This document shows positions 62,198 through 64,000 of a stretch of DNA of 64,000 nt, piece by piece. Position 1 is the first letter of the stretch. Every line of letters begins with the position of its first letter. A program made the position numbers and the translations under genes. Location of the stretch: contig CM044874.1 in the NCBI GenBank assembly GCA_024500155.1, positions 1,863,001 to 1,927,000 of the forward strand, in the 5' to 3' direction. A model generated the notes under the pieces. The model was not told the origin of the DNA and did not search any database. It saw only the letters and a list, made by a program, of their open reading frames with translations. The stretch is from Chenopodium formosanum (Eukaryota > Streptophyta > Magnoliopsida > Caryophyllales > Amaranthaceae).

Positions 62198-63044
62198 AAT
62201 AGTTTAAGGCTAGGTATGGATAGGATAAATCCATACTATGAATATGAATGAAAACTACAAAAGCAACAAAGTATGTTTTCAAGGGACAAGAACAAAACTT
62301 TGATAGCTTGATAATATGCACAATCACACACCACAAAATTAGTAATTTCCAATTCAGCAATTATTTGATAATTGAACTTTATAAGCAAGTGTCTCTAGCT
62401 TGATTTATCTACTATCCATTAGTGATAGTAGATAATAAGAAGATTAGACTATGATGTCTATTCCAATGACAATCAAGTAAAAATTAGGCTATCAAGATCA
62501 AACATCTTTCTTGAACTAAATCGTGTTATTTTAAAACACTAGGTGTCAAGATTTGATGATATATGAAACTTATTGCGTCAAGTATAGTATTCAATCTACA
62601 AATTAGTGTTTTTTTACTTTTTTGTACCCTTTTTCCTTATTTAAATTGATTGGCTTATGTATGTTATATTATCACTATTATCTAATGATTAGAACTAAAG
62701 CCCTATCATATAAGACCTAGATCAAATTGTATTTCTTTAATTTGGACTAATTACTCTTTTGTGTCAAATAAATAATATACGGAGTATATACAAGTATATA
62801 AGAAGCTACACTTGGAGAAATAAGTATATAGGTTTTTTTTCGTTCAAAAAAAGAAGAAAAGAAAAGTAAGTAGCAATTTATGGATGAACCTAATCTACAT
62901 ACTCCGTATTGTTATACTTCTTTCATATTTAAATAAGTGAAACTAACGTTTCTCTTAATCCTCCAAATTAGTCCAAATAATATATGTTAATATTGCATAA
63001 GTCATATATATAAAGACACAAATAAAATAAGTAATCTAATCTAA

Positions 63045-63300
63045 TCTAATATATATAAATAAAGTAGGCATTTTTGGAGAGCATTCGGAGCGCCACATAA
63101 GCAAAGGTATCTTTTTGACCAATTAAAAATTAGATTTCTATTTTATTTTTGAATTAAAAAATTCACTTGCCACCTAAACAAAAGTGACGAATGAGATTTA
63201 AGAAATTTGCCACGTAGGTAAAAACAACTAATAATGATTTTTTAGGATTTAATTTATTTAATAAACTAACTATTATCTTTAAAAAAAATCATCTTTAGAT
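63045..63300 (+). mobile_element. Helitron-like repeat, copy 1
   Basis: Starts TCTAATATATATAAATAAAG, like the left end of plant Helitrons. It then has GCCACATAAGCAAAGGT and TTGCCACGTAGG, shared with copy 2 about 640 bp downstream. Confidence 0.45.
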
Positions 63301-63591
63301 ATAGGATTTATATCTAATATTATAAGATAAATTTTGATGGTGTTTGTGATAGTAAATAAAAATTATTCTTTAATTATAATTAAATCAAAATTTGTGATAT
63401 TTATCACTATAAATTGATGCATCATACTCCATCAACAAAATTTGATATCAATACAAAACAACATCAAATGAATTTTGTGTCAGTTTTATTAGGTCATCAA
63501 TGAATGGGTTATTTTTTAGCTTAATTTTTAAAATTTATGTTTAAATGTATATTTGTGATTATTGTTTACATAGTGTTTATTTGGAATACTT

Positions 63592-63900
<309 letters not shown>

Positions 63901-64000
63901 AAATCATCTTATGTTATTTTTTTTTGGAGAAAACTAAAAATCAACTTTAGATATAAGGATTTAAATAAATTTTTTTTTTAAACATAGGATTAAATAATTT

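Overview
This is plant nuclear DNA: AT-rich, with GT-AG introns, dense MITEs, and LINE, Ty1-copia, Helitron-like and Mutator-like foldback elements. The pullulanase gene and the repeat types would fit the Amaranthaceae (spinach/beet group). That placement is inference from general family knowledge, not from a search. There are no bacterial features and no CRISPR array.

Three protein-coding genes can be reconstructed exon by exon. Two tandem GDSL esterase/lipase paralogs lie on the minus strand (27391-30573, 380 aa; 33321-36129, 383 aa). They share a five-exon structure with the same intron phases and have matching TATA contexts. A 28-exon gene for plastid pullulanase / limit dextrinase (PU1) lies on the plus strand (38606-52562, 959 aa). 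It debranches alpha-1,6 linkages in starch metabolism. The GDSL enzymes are probably secreted, with unknown substrates. Nothing suggests that the GDSL pair and PU1 work together.

Layout: 1-4110 is a broken LINE (minus strand) cut off by the left edge. 4247-5304 is a Mutator-type foldback element with a 9-bp target duplication. 5.3-15 kb is mostly non-coding and holds two exon remnants of an ERD6-like sugar transporter and one SINE-like element. 15161-20116 is a Ty1-copia element (minus strand) with identical 190-bp LTRs but a ruined coding region. It sits between 128-bp direct copies of its own flank, with a patchwork filler at one junction. 21028-23315 is a second and larger foldback (arms of about 1.1 kb, 9-bp target duplication). 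23.3-27 kb is AT-rich, with microsatellites and an inverted-repeat element carrying ATGTTCA-type repeats. 27-36 kb is the GDSL pair, with a Tourist MITE and a Helitron-like insert in introns of the first gene. 38.6-52.6 kb is PU1. 52.6-64 kb is gene-free and MITE-rich: nested Stowaways, a CACTA-type MITE, copies of a GAACTGAACTGAA-rich family, and a duplicated Helitron-like repeat beside a long TA tract.

The most unusual signals are the copia insertion junctions, the two foldback elements with perfect 9-bp duplications, and the nested Stowaway pair. I did not find a convincing new gene system.
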